Assembly: GCA_934292805.1 (NCBI GenBank)
Contig: CAKQXQ010000007.1
Span: 1 to 64,000, forward strand
Source of the DNA: an uncultured Roseburia sp.
Lineage (GTDB): Bacteria > Bacillota > Clostridia > Lachnospirales > Lachnospiraceae
DNA: 64,000 nt
Direction: 5' to 3'
In this document: one piece after another, positions 9,401 to 16,105 of the stretch
Layout of the letters: every line of letters begins with the position of its first letter
How positions within the stretch are numbered: position 1 is the first letter of the stretch
Notes under the pieces: model-generated
Told to the model about the DNA's origin: nothing
The model's input: only the letters and a program-made list of their open reading frames with translations
Databases searched by the model: none
Program-made: the position numbers and the translations under genes

Positions 9401-11698
9401 CCTTACCGGGCAGGTTATGAATTTGCAGGCTGGTATTTAGATGAAGGGCTTACGGAACCGTTAAAATCCGACACGGTACCGGCACATGACCTGACACTTT
9501 ACGCGAAGTGGAACGTGGGAAGAAGCCAGTATGTGGTAGAACATTATCTGGAATACGGCAGTCAGGATGGCTACACACTTGGCCGCAGGGAATTCCTATA
9601 TGCGGATACGGATTCTACCGTAGAACCGGCAGTCAAAACGTATGAAGGTTATATTTCTCCGTCAGTGCAGCAGGAAACCGTCATTGGCACGGATGGCGAT
9701 CCGAAAAACCGTCTTGTGATCAGATACTACTATGACTGTAAAAAACATCAGCTTACCCTGCATGGTGTATGCAAAAACTATCTCGACGTGGAAGATACGA
9801 CGGAAACGGTAAAATATGGAATGTATATTGAACCGCAGCGGAGAATGGGCTATACGTTCGGCGGTTGGTATGAGGATCAGGCGTATACCAAATTATTTAC
9901 AGGGCTGATGCCGGATAAAGATTTTGAGCTGTTTGCAAAATGGATCCCGGATTCCAGACCGTATACGATCGTCCATTACATCCAGGATCTTTACGGAATC
10001 TATCAGGTGGAGGAGATAGAAAAAGGCACAGCGGAAACCGGAAGCTTCGTAACGACACAGCCAAAGAGTTATCCTGGATTTACCGCACCAGAGGCAGAAA
10101 GGGTACAGATCCAGGCGAATACAGGCAATCTCATAGAGCTAAAGTATGCAAGAAACCGGCACACGGTTACTTTCCGGTTAGAAAACGGAAAAGCAGATGT
10201 GGTAAGGCGCGGCTACTATGGATGTGAGATCCATGCACCGAATCCGGAACGGACGGGCTATACCTTTGTCGGATGGGACAGCAAGGTTGTTGACACGATG
10301 CCGGATGAAGATCTGATTTATACCGCTAAATGGAGTAAAAACAGTTATAAGCTTACCTATGTTATAGACGAAGAAACCATAAGTGAAACCTATGAATACG
10401 GGGCAGAGATCACACCACGGAAAGAACCGGAAAAATTGGGTTATACGTTCGACAAATGGAGCGGAACCGTGCCGGAATCAATGCCTGACCATGATGTGAA
10501 CCTGACTGCACAGTGGACACCGGAAATCTATCCGATCAGCTATGATTTAGATGGAGGAACAGAGTATTATAATCCGAAATTTTATCAGTATGAAAGCAAC
10601 GAGATCATATTAAATGCACCGACACGGGGCGGATATGAATTTATCGGATGGAGCGGAGACGGAATTGATGGTATTCAGAAGACAGTGACCATACCGAAGC
10701 ATTCGACAGGAAAACGCAGCTACAAGGCAAACTGGAAGGTTATCACTTACACGATCGAATTTGTTCCGAACAAAATGCCGATGGATGCAATGGAACCGAT
10801 CGTCTTTACCGGCGGCGCAGAGATCAAGCTCCCGAAATACGGCACATCGCCGGAGGGCTATTCCTTTGCAGGCTGGACGAGGAGACCGGAGGAACCATCG
10901 GATAATCCGTGGTACAACTATCTCGATCAGGGGACAGTCAAAAATCTCTGGGAGAACGTGAAGCTCTATCCGGTCTACCGGCCGAACAAGTATAAGGTGA
11001 CATTTGATTACAACAAAGGAAGCCTGTATTACAGCTACAACTGGTACAATTACGGTACAACGATCGGTATTCCGCAGGTAGATGCCAGCCATCCTGGAAA
11101 TAAATGGGGCTATAAGATCGATGGCTGGGACAGAACGGACGGAGGAGGCTATCTGGACGCTACTGAGACAAGCTTTGCATTGGAAGAAGCAAAGGACATT
11201 GAATTTAAGGCAAGATGGACGCCGAACGATACCTATGTTTATGCACCGTCAGACAAGGATAACACCTACAATATCACGGATAGCAAAAACAGGGAGATCT
11301 CATTTACATTCTATATCGACGGCAAACAGAAAGAAAAAGAGACAACCGGCGATTACGGACTTGGAAACGGAGCGGACTATATCATGAACATGGATAACAT
11401 GTCCGGGAATGTCGTAAGAAGCAATTTCAGCAAAATGAAGATCAGTGGCAGATACAGAGCCACGATGGTGGAAGACGGCTATGCGATCATGCGCATCAGC
11501 TATATGACGACCGGTGGCAAGGAAGTCAAATGGCAGACCAAGACGAACGATCTGTTAGAGTACTGGGAGACGAAGTGGTTTTCTTACGAGCTCGACAGAA
11601 CCGATCTGAAATGGATCAAACTGGAGTTTGATGCCGATGGAGGAAAACGGGATGAATATATCTTAAGTAATCTGAATTTCAAAGTGACATTCGAATAA
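3482..11698 (+). CDS. Giant secreted Listeria-Bacteroides / MucBP-like repeat protein
   Basis: The 2738-residue protein has a signal peptide (residues 1-29, cleavage near SSYA/AEN). Two Listeria-Bacteroides-type repeats lie near residues 53-125 and 239-319. Residues ~320-1215 are a repeat-free, mostly beta-rich body with a short helical stretch near 655-705. From ~1218 to ~2585 there are about twelve more repeats (YxVTY...GYxFAGWYxD...LYAKW). The first seven alternate with modules resembling MucBP (YTVxHY...EGY...YYYDRN). Residues ~2585-2738 form a final beta-rich domain. No LPXTG signal or transmembrane anchor is visible at the C-terminus. By family it is probably a cell-surface adhesin or stalk. 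It starts a tight operon with three small exported proteins. Confidence 0.9.
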   Translation: MRKHLGKRLISLTLSIAVFVTSVPLSSYAAENNTTASSGENISQQSVAESEKSLEYALNGGSFVSGYEAPASYPATELPDWEDVEKAGYAFGGWYENEDLSGEAVRTISDKDHTGVVVLYAKWTDPYYYVDIPADITAEGGELKLTGKADGLYESEQVSVSVSSENNWKLKDSLFSLPYELRDVDTSQVVQNDMQILNLSQGQKSDETTYACNVTKEPEVTGQYTDTLTFQVAFKSKNYTIRYEANGGFQDDKDHPGEALAFETQTAAPGTLLSPLPTAIRPGYTFLGWCYDEACTQYVGTEDRLLKDLTLYASYTENQPLESHEIATFARAIDVNKDSLVIQITDQSNSMTPEQILAASTLKNLSDFNEDTTIRLSAAGNGTYTVVKPGGWKEGSSYKLVLDNENLSFAGFDPSIREYEISIHKDEVRNVELNQEIRYIHIRELSNLIVNGQQVQSVNIAAMTVGMNGAVQSQGSSTTGSFTYTGSPLKTGDQIAVYSGDVIPTMGDVISSEDGKELSFFEITGVNGNQYTYRGSEMEDVLFMPEVLPLDVTKDQDGDTENNSVTVAMEELTFGDDERSRQLELDADTTVDEGDFLALYDGSGSSEVSYGKIISVQMSDGTYIIDYELQSWDEVQAAMDVYSTQTVSGDALLADTDTAALAKNIEDQAVESGFAEEVAQQISEMAMRTESYEDLQKMIEEELGADVEISTYAAVPLAGARQKRVEVGRPQVKADLGTKLRHFDGNESGVHLGLEISVPITFHVARFADFTITVKATFEQEVRVAVNVDGEAVWKVWGIFPYIADYRVSASLDLYEYTGIGLEVNFKTEQANNLFLAGGTGDANAQFKKKQKLANDIEGISNELQEMMQNGKEYISDKSPLMANLGQKDTRSGGEEISVAKSLAERYADLLEDESEWVEIYTKRIIAKHIRVILVIDIAIELDFVVSANVNISLGMTFWYKNAKRYVFCLQVKGRKATSDTINITEEQYEFTAYAMGTLGIKAGVRLTVRVGLFSTELASVGVSAEVGGYVQLWGYLYYILKYTASAGRDTKAMGALYLEVGIYLEIKFRAQALANAFTYSPTLYEAMWPLYTVGTVENVLDFAEPDELEINLKKSMKKVRLPEDFFAMSYLDLKEGLDDGEYFTKIYEDDSDRYFTIQMIGDAFTFDPKTDVITVNPGEEKSVDGEMIITWKNQPGTFNTKPYQKKVKLHWDCLRNGYSIAFLSNGGTYVAPINQKYGTKVVTPAAPVKQGYQFAGWYRDEELTVPYTVPDTMPDEDVLVYAKWTPAPVSYTLKTYIEGTNGIYGLAENGTEKKMALTGTELSPVPAELEGFETPAPRTAVAEADGNTQIEYYYARNRYTATYKSEDEVVSTGSYRYGTMMPVPAVYRPGYQFVGWIPEGGTEVEEVPVLVPAENSTYFAKWKPLTDIGYAVRYYVQNENGSGYVLSEIRYLTGTTGATVTAPEGGYDTAYYHLKDNAPLPSGEVRADGSLELKVYYDLNTYTVTYDTAAADARLPEGTEAEFTARPGQKLVTAIPVRENYRFAGWYTDADCKKEFDDTMPGADLTLYAKWERIEVNYTVRHYKQDLPVMDEFGRPEEGQEKTYTLAEEEVYKAPTGQEVSPAVKNYEGFTSPAEQKAVVTADENGTGSLVVSYYYDRNEYLLQWQLYEGGEAYPMWIPYGAPVTKPDEGESYRHGYRVEQWYEDENLTIPFTADMMPARNLTAYPKWVPEEIEYRVCYEFLDGTRVTGSFEESYRALADSVVEPPEVKQFTGYTFDESTRIDSFKVNPGNPYVNYAYQINTHSLTYEYETNDGTQTETYKKKYAEDITRTNPERDGYAFAGWYTDSAYEHPFTGTTMPDEDLTLYGKWIKGSQSYQVWHYIKELDDREKLYAVDVLYGEPGTDVTPETKTPEGFADTAKITHTLIQGKVDNNIIKYVYERKKYQITYILNGGEAGFETTQSLAYEAPLQQYPYRAGYEFAGWYLDEGLTEPLKSDTVPAHDLTLYAKWNVGRSQYVVEHYLEYGSQDGYTLGRREFLYADTDSTVEPAVKTYEGYISPSVQQETVIGTDGDPKNRLVIRYYYDCKKHQLTLHGVCKNYLDVEDTTETVKYGMYIEPQRRMGYTFGGWYEDQAYTKLFTGLMPDKDFELFAKWIPDSRPYTIVHYIQDLYGIYQVEEIEKGTAETGSFVTTQPKSYPGFTAPEAERVQIQANTGNLIELKYARNRHTVTFRLENGKADVVRRGYYGCEIHAPNPERTGYTFVGWDSKVVDTMPDEDLIYTAKWSKNSYKLTYVIDEETISETYEYGAEITPRKEPEKLGYTFDKWSGTVPESMPDHDVNLTAQWTPEIYPISYDLDGGTEYYNPKFYQYESNEIILNAPTRGGYEFIGWSGDGIDGIQKTVTIPKHSTGKRSYKANWKVITYTIEFVPNKMPMDAMEPIVFTGGAEIKLPKYGTSPEGYSFAGWTRRPEEPSDNPWYNYLDQGTVKNLWENVKLYPVYRPNKYKVTFDYNKGSLYYSYNWYNYGTTIGIPQVDASHPGNKWGYKIDGWDRTDGGGYLDATETSFALEEAKDIEFKARWTPNDTYVYAPSDKDNTYNITDSKNREISFTFYIDGKQKEKETTGDYGLGNGADYIMNMDNMSGNVVRSNFSKMKISGRYRATMVEDGYAIMRISYMTTGGKEVKWQTKTNDLLEYWETKWFSYELDRTDLKWIKLEFDADGGKRDEYILSNLNFKVTFE

Positions 11699-11713
11699 AA
11701 AGGAGGCAAACAG

Positions 11714-12184
11714 ATGACAAAGAAAAAACAGCTGATCATCCTTCTCGGAGTCCTTGCCTGCATTGCAGTGGCAGCCGTTTTTATCCTGAGACAAAAGAAC
11801 ATGGCAGATCCGGCATTTTCGCCGGATCTGGATCCAAATGCATCGGTGCAGACCGAACAGCAGGAGGAAAAACCGGAAGGAATCCGGATTCCGGGGTATC
11901 CACGGATCACGATCGCCGCAGATACGACTGAGGTGACAATGAATCTGAAAAATCCGGAAGGCAATCCATGTTATTTTACTTTCGAGATCGCATTAAAAGA
12001 GGACGATGAAATATTGTATACATCCAAAATGGTGGAACCCGGAAAGGCGATCACGGACGTGACACTCGCAAGGGCATTGGAAAAAGGAGAATATCCGGCA
12101 GTGATCCGGATCACGACCAATTCACTGGAGGATGGCTCCGTAATGAATGGGGCAAATGTTGAGACGACACTGGTGGCAGAATAG
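11714..12184 (+). CDS. Small membrane-anchored exported protein, function unknown
   Basis: The 156-residue protein has an N-terminal lysine patch and one hydrophobic segment (residues ~7-24) with no Cys lipobox, suggesting an uncleaved signal anchor. An acidic, glutamine-rich linker leads to a beta-rich domain (TIAADTTEVTMNLKNPEGN...FEIAL) of immunoglobulin-like character. AGGAGG precedes the ATG, only 15 bases after the giant gene's stop. I recognise no named family. The context suggests it helps present or hold the repeat protein at the cell surface. Confidence 0.75.
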   Translation: MTKKKQLIILLGVLACIAVAAVFILRQKNMADPAFSPDLDPNASVQTEQQEEKPEGIRIPGYPRITIAADTTEVTMNLKNPEGNPCYFTFEIALKEDDEILYTSKMVEPGKAITDVTLARALEKGEYPAVIRITTNSLEDGSVMNGANVETTLVAE

Positions 12185-12195
12185 GGGGCGATGAG

Positions 12196-12648
12196 ATGAA
12201 AGAAAAAATGATACTGGCTGTCACACTTCTTCTGCTTACCGTTCCAATGATAAGTGCAGCCGCAGAACCGCCGAAAAAGACGACAGTGACCTATAAAGTG
12301 GATCCTGCATATGAGGTCGTGATCCCGACGAGCATGGATGTGTCTTATCAGGCGACAGAATCCGTTTATGGTAAAATCAGGGTGGAAAACGCCCTGTTAG
12401 AAGCAGACAAATGTATTTTAGTTACAATGAATTCTGACGGTGTACTGAAAAATGAGGCGCACCCGGACGCAGTGATCCCATATCAGATTCTTGCAGACGG
12501 AAAACCATTTACAAAGCAGACGTATACAAAGACCGGAGAGGAGACGAAGCTGATCGTTTCCATTGCCCCGGAGGACTGGAAGAAAGCAGCCGGAGGCTCT
12601 TATAAGACAGCCATTACTTTTACAATTTCTTATGTAAACCGACAGTAG
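12196..12648 (+). CDS. Secreted Ig-like/WxL-like protein, function unknown
   Basis: The 150-residue protein has a clear signal peptide (residues 1-22, ISAAA/EPP). The mature part reads TYKVDPAYEVVIPTSMDVSY and ends in a strand pattern TAITFTISYV. That pattern is typical of small secreted beta-sandwich proteins often annotated as WxL-like or major-subunit-like in Clostridia. It has no anchor of its own. It lies 11 bases after its neighbour within the surface operon, so it may associate with the giant protein or be a subunit of the same structure. Confidence 0.75.
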   Translation: MKEKMILAVTLLLLTVPMISAAAEPPKKTTVTYKVDPAYEVVIPTSMDVSYQATESVYGKIRVENALLEADKCILVTMNSDGVLKNEAHPDAVIPYQILADGKPFTKQTYTKTGEETKLIVSIAPEDWKKAAGGSYKTAITFTISYVNRQ

Positions 12649-12669
12649 CAGAAAGGCAGGGTGAAGAAT

Positions 12670-13242
12670 ATGAAAAAAATCAGGACGATTTTACTGACAG
12701 TCTGCATCTGCCTGCTATTGCCGGTCACTGCTTTGGCAACACAGAGTGAGATTGGCGCGACAGTACCGGATTATCATTCGGTAGCAATCGAAGCAGAGCA
12801 TGCATCTGCACTGTATGTGCAGGGAAGCAAGGGAGAAAGCATGGCTTATTCTGTTCTCCGATTTTCCGAGCCGGAATTTCAGATCCGGGCAGAAGACGGA
12901 TGGAAGATCAGCCGTGTGCTGCTAAATGGGACAGATGTCACTTCACAGATGAAAGATGGCATCTTAAAGCTGGCAGCAGTCCGGGAAGACCAGGTGATCA
13001 CAATCGAGACAACGGAAATTAAGACCGGACAGGGCGGCGGAACAAAGCAGGAAAATGCCGGGGCTGGAAAAGGAAACGGAAAAGCGGACAGCAGCGGCGA
13101 TGAAAATAAGACAGTCATCGGGATGCTTGTCGCAGCGGCAACCGGGGACAGGAGCGTGACAGGGATTGCAGTGCTGGCTCTTGGAGCTGGAGTGCTGTTG
13201 CTTTGGACTGCTCGGCGCAGGCGAAAAAAGACTATTTTATAG
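12670..13242 (+). CDS. Exported protein with C-terminal membrane anchor and possible atypical sorting signal
   Basis: The 190-residue protein starts at ATG 12670; an in-frame GTG at 12661 is the alternative. It has a signal peptide (to ~residue 23, ALA/TQS), a beta-rich domain, and a Gly/Lys-rich linker (residues ~120-145). The C-terminus is TGD at 158-160, a hydrophobic stretch, then RRRRKK. This layout mimics a sortase substrate, but the motif before the helix is AAATGD rather than LPXTG. It could equally be a plain tail anchor. As the last member of the tight 3482-13242 run, it is a candidate wall or membrane tether for the others. Confidence 0.75.
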   Translation: MKKIRTILLTVCICLLLPVTALATQSEIGATVPDYHSVAIEAEHASALYVQGSKGESMAYSVLRFSEPEFQIRAEDGWKISRVLLNGTDVTSQMKDGILKLAAVREDQVITIETTEIKTGQGGGTKQENAGAGKGNGKADSSGDENKTVIGMLVAAATGDRSVTGIAVLALGAGVLLLWTARRRRKKTIL

Positions 13243-13271
13243 ACTGTGTAGCAGATTTGAAATCTGTCTGG

Positions 13272-13299
13272 TTGCAACACGGCCTCTCCGTGCTATAAT
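13272..13299 (+). promoter_or_regulatory. Sigma-A-type promoter for the LuxR-type regulator, with spacer palindrome
   Basis: TTGCAA (13272-13277) and TATAAT (13294-13299) are 16 bases apart. The spacer holds the inverted repeat CACGG-CCTCT-CCGTG (13278-13292), which could be an operator for a regulator that blocks RNA polymerase. Confidence 0.75.
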
Positions 13300-13330
13300 A
13301 AAAACAAGCATGGAGAGGAGGCTGGCATCG

Positions 13331-14329
13331 ATGAGAAGCGTGTTACCGTTGGTAGGAAGTGCAACAGAAGAGATTGGAGTAGAAGAGGCGATCCGCCGGA
13401 TTGAAGATCCGCAGCTTGCGGAGATCGCGCGTGCGGAACGTTGTTATTTTTCGGCGCAGGCGAAGGAGTGTGTGGATATTGTAAAAAAATATCTGACGAG
13501 TGAAGACATGATGCTCCGGCTGTCTGCGGATATGCTGTATGTATTTGGAAATCTGACGCTTGGAAATGTAAGGGAAGCGCAGGATGCCCGCACGGATGTA
13601 AAAGAATGCCTTTTGAAAGCACTTAATGAGAATGTATCCGAAGAAACGAGGGCATCCTGTATTTTTGCCTATTATCTGACGAGCATATTTTTACATATTG
13701 AACCAGAGAAAGAGATGCCGTCCCTGCAGCAGGCGATTGGATTTCTTCCGATGGGACAGCGTTTGTTTGCAATGAGCGTTTTGGCACACGGCATGTATCT
13801 GAAAAAAGAGTATGCCAAGGCACAGGGCGTGGTGGAGACGGCCATGCTTATGGCGGACAAGACGTATCTGATTCCATTTCTTTATTTAAACTGTGTGAAA
13901 GCAATGTGCCAGATTAACCAGAAAAACCAGGAGGGAGCGATCGCGTCCGTTTCTTCTGCATGGGAGCTGGCAAAGAACGATCAGCTCATCGAGCCCTTTA
14001 TTGAACATCATGGATTATTGCAGGGAGTGCTGGAGGTCTGTCTAAGAAAAAGCGAGCCGGAAATTTACAAAAAACTGGTCGACGGTATCATCGCGTTCAG
14101 CCGCGGCTGGATGAAGATCCACAATCCGCAGATGAATAAGATGGTGACAGATCTTTTAACACCGCTGGAATTTTCCATTGCAATGTTAGCGTGCCGTGAC
14201 TGGACGAACCAGGAGATCGCACAGCATCTCGGGCTGTCTGTGAATACAGTGAAACATTATGTCTCAGATATTCTGGATAAGTTACAGATTGATAAACGGG
14301 AGAAAATAAAGGCATTTGTAAATCAGTAA
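13331..14329 (+). CDS. LuxR-type response regulator-like protein with helical N-terminus
   Basis: The 332-residue protein starts at ATG 13331, eight bases after GGAGAGGAGG; longer upstream frames cross the promoter. Residues ~30-260 are wholly alpha-helical in character and resemble TPR-like repeats (for example KKEYAKAQGVVETAMLMA). Residues ~275-332 form a LuxR-type HTH (LACRDWTNQEIAQHLGLSVNTVKHYVSDIL). No receiver or ATPase domain is present. It follows the surface operon after its own promoter and is a plausible local regulator. Its signal is unknown. Confidence 0.82.
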   Translation: MRSVLPLVGSATEEIGVEEAIRRIEDPQLAEIARAERCYFSAQAKECVDIVKKYLTSEDMMLRLSADMLYVFGNLTLGNVREAQDARTDVKECLLKALNENVSEETRASCIFAYYLTSIFLHIEPEKEMPSLQQAIGFLPMGQRLFAMSVLAHGMYLKKEYAKAQGVVETAMLMADKTYLIPFLYLNCVKAMCQINQKNQEGAIASVSSAWELAKNDQLIEPFIEHHGLLQGVLEVCLRKSEPEIYKKLVDGIIAFSRGWMKIHNPQMNKMVTDLLTPLEFSIAMLACRDWTNQEIAQHLGLSVNTVKHYVSDILDKLQIDKREKIKAFVNQ

Positions 14330-14356
14330 AATAAAAAAAGAAACGAGCAAGTCCCC

Positions 14357-14385
14357 TTGCAACTTTCCTGAAACCGTGCTATATT
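14357..14385 (+). promoter_or_regulatory. Promoter of the TPP-controlled transporter operon
   Basis: TTGCAA (14357-14362) and TATATT (14380-14385) are 17 bases apart and lie just upstream of the TPP aptamer. Confidence 0.7.
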
Positions 14386-14410
14386 CTTAACGAAAACTGA
14401 ACAACAAACA

Positions 14411-14502
14411 ATGGGGTGCTGGCAGAAGCCGGCTGAGATTTGGACTGATACTGTTCATGACCCGATGAACCTGTTGGATAATGCCATCGTAGGGAGTGTA
14501 TT
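14411..14502 (+). ncRNA. TPP riboswitch (thi box)
   Basis: The conserved blocks of the thiamine pyrophosphate aptamer are present in order: ATGGGGTGC, GCTGAGAT, a variable stem, ACCCGATGAACCTG, GGATAATGCCA and CGTAGGGA. It lies directly upstream of a thiamine-precursor transporter operon, as expected. With the terminator at 14515-14546 it should switch transcription off when TPP is plentiful. Confidence 0.96.
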
Positions 14503-14514
14503 GCAAATAGTACA

Positions 14515-14550
14515 AAGAAAGCGTCCGGCATAGATCGAGGCGCTTTTTCT
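14515..14550 (+). terminator. Riboswitch terminator hairpin
   Basis: AAAGCGTC pairs with GGCGCTTT across a loop of about 13 bases and is followed by a T run. It lies between the TPP aptamer and ykoE, so it is the likely expression platform. Confidence 0.8.
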
Positions 14551-14613
14551 AATGTAATAGGAAGATTCTTCTTTATGGCTCAGTTAAAACATATTTTGAG
14601 GAGGAATAGTAAC

Positions 14614-15225
14614 ATGACAACAAAAAAATGGGAGTTAAAGGATATCATCATGATGGCGATTCTAGGAGTCGTTTTTTCAGCGGTGTATCTGGCAGTATTT
14701 GATGGAGGAGTTGTACTTTCTACAGTGCTCGCTCCTACAGGATTTTCCAATTTTGCTTTTGAGATCGTCTATGGTGTATGGTTTATGGCAGCTACCCTGG
14801 CAGCGTATATTATCCGGAAACCAGGTGTCGCTCTGGTAACAGAGGTTCTTGCATCTGTAATAGAGCTTCTGATGGGAAATTCCGGTGGTGTGACTGTAGT
14901 ATTGACCGGATTCATTCAGGGTGCAGGAGCAGAACTTGCTTTCGCTTTATTCCGTTATAAAAAATGGAATCTTGCAAGCATGTCTCTGGCAGGAGTATTT
15001 TCTTCCTGCTTTATCTTCTGCTACGAATTGTATTATCTGAACTATATTGCACTGGCTCCGGGACTTTTACTTGCTCAGATCGTAGTGCGTTTTGCAAGTG
15101 CTATCGTTTTCTCCGGAGTGATCTGCAAACTGGCAGGTGACGGACTGGCAAAGACCGGTGTGGTAAAGAGTTATGCGATCGGAGCGAATGCTAAGATTGG
15201 CAAGGTATATGACGAGGAGGAGTAA
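14614..15225 (+). CDS. ykoE: ECF transporter S component, thiamine/HMP type (YkoE)
   Basis: The 203-residue membrane protein has about six hydrophobic segments and the YkoE pattern (LKDIIMMAILGVVFSAVYL at the start, GNSGGVTVVLTGFIQGAGAE in the middle). YkoE is the substrate-specific unit of the YkoEDC energy-coupling-factor importer, thought to take up thiamine or its pyrimidine precursor HMP. ATG 14614 follows GAGGAGG. The TPP riboswitch upstream supports the substrate class. It ends one base before the next gene. Confidence 0.92.
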   Translation: MTTKKWELKDIIMMAILGVVFSAVYLAVFDGGVVLSTVLAPTGFSNFAFEIVYGVWFMAATLAAYIIRKPGVALVTEVLASVIELLMGNSGGVTVVLTGFIQGAGAELAFALFRYKKWNLASMSLAGVFSSCFIFCYELYYLNYIALAPGLLLAQIVVRFASAIVFSGVICKLAGDGLAKTGVVKSYAIGANAKIGKVYDEEE

Positions 15226-15226
15226 A

Positions 15227-16102
15227 ATGGATAAGTTAAAGGTTGTTCTGGACTGGTTTCCAAATACAAATCATACAGGATATCTGTTAGCACAGAAGAG
15301 AGGCTGGTTCAAAGAGGCCGGACTGGATGTGGAAATCTTTGGTGAGGTACATGGAGAGATGGAACTTCATGGAGGAGATTTTGTCTGTGGACCGGAAATC
15401 GCTATGTTAGAATGCAGAGAGAGGGGAATCAATCTGACCGGTATTGCAGTTATGACCCAGAAATGTGATTCCGGTATCGTATCTTTAAAGGAAGCCGGAA
15501 TTACCCGCCCGAGAGAATTGGAAGGAAAACGTCTGACTCACTGGACACCAGCCTGGTTCCATGCAGCAATCCGTCGCGTGGTAGAGGCAGACGGAGGCGA
15601 TTATGACAAGATTAACCTGGTAAACCTGGATGTTGGTGATATTATAGCAACTCTTGGAAATGTGGCAGATGCTACATGGGTATATGAGAACTGGGAAAAT
15701 CAGGAACTGCTTGAGGCAGGCAAGGAAATCAATTATTTCAACTTAGGTGACGTGGATCCGATCTTTGATTTCTGTGCACCGGCTATGGCAGCTTCCGAGG
15801 AAGTTCTCAGAGACAGACCGGATGCAGTCCGTCGTTTCTTAAAGGTTCTGGATCGGGCATATCGTGAAGTGGCTGCACATCCGGAAGAAACCGTGATGGA
15901 AGTGCGTGATATGCTGCCGGCAGATGCGTCAGAATCACTGCTGATCCGCAGTCAGAAACATCTGGCTCCGATCCTTCTGGATCAGGAAGGACGTTGGGGA
16001 AGAATTGACGCCCAGAGATGGAACCGAATGGCAGATTTTCTTGTAGAGTGTGGTGTGATTTCCAAGAGAACAGAACGGGAATTTACCAATGAGTATTTTT
16101 AA
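15227..16102 (+). CDS. ThiY/NMT1-like (THI5 family) protein lacking a signal peptide
   Basis: The 291-residue protein opens with KVVLDWFPNTNHTGYLLAQ, the diagnostic start of the NMT1/THI5-like fold. In ABC systems such proteins bind HMP or formylaminopyrimidine outside the cell. Here that text begins at residue 4, with no hydrophobic leader or lipobox, and GAGGAGG sits correctly for ATG 15227. As written the product should stay in the cytoplasm. Eukaryotic THI5 enzymes are cytoplasmic HMP-P synthases, but the CCCFC motif of those enzymes is absent here. The role is therefore open: a cytoplasmic pyrimidine-binding partner of the transporter, an enzyme, or a protein exported by a non-standard route. 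Confidence 0.85.
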   Translation: MDKLKVVLDWFPNTNHTGYLLAQKRGWFKEAGLDVEIFGEVHGEMELHGGDFVCGPEIAMLECRERGINLTGIAVMTQKCDSGIVSLKEAGITRPRELEGKRLTHWTPAWFHAAIRRVVEADGGDYDKINLVNLDVGDIIATLGNVADATWVYENWENQELLEAGKEINYFNLGDVDPIFDFCAPAMAASEEVLRDRPDAVRRFLKVLDRAYREVAAHPEETVMEVRDMLPADASESLLIRSQKHLAPILLDQEGRWGRIDAQRWNRMADFLVECGVISKRTEREFTNEYF

Positions 16103-16105
16103 AGC

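Noticed and set aside
3482..11698. Repeats of the giant gene as a CRISPR array or DNA satellite
   Set aside because: The repetition is at protein level (60-80 residue modules) with divergent DNA, and the frame is open throughout.
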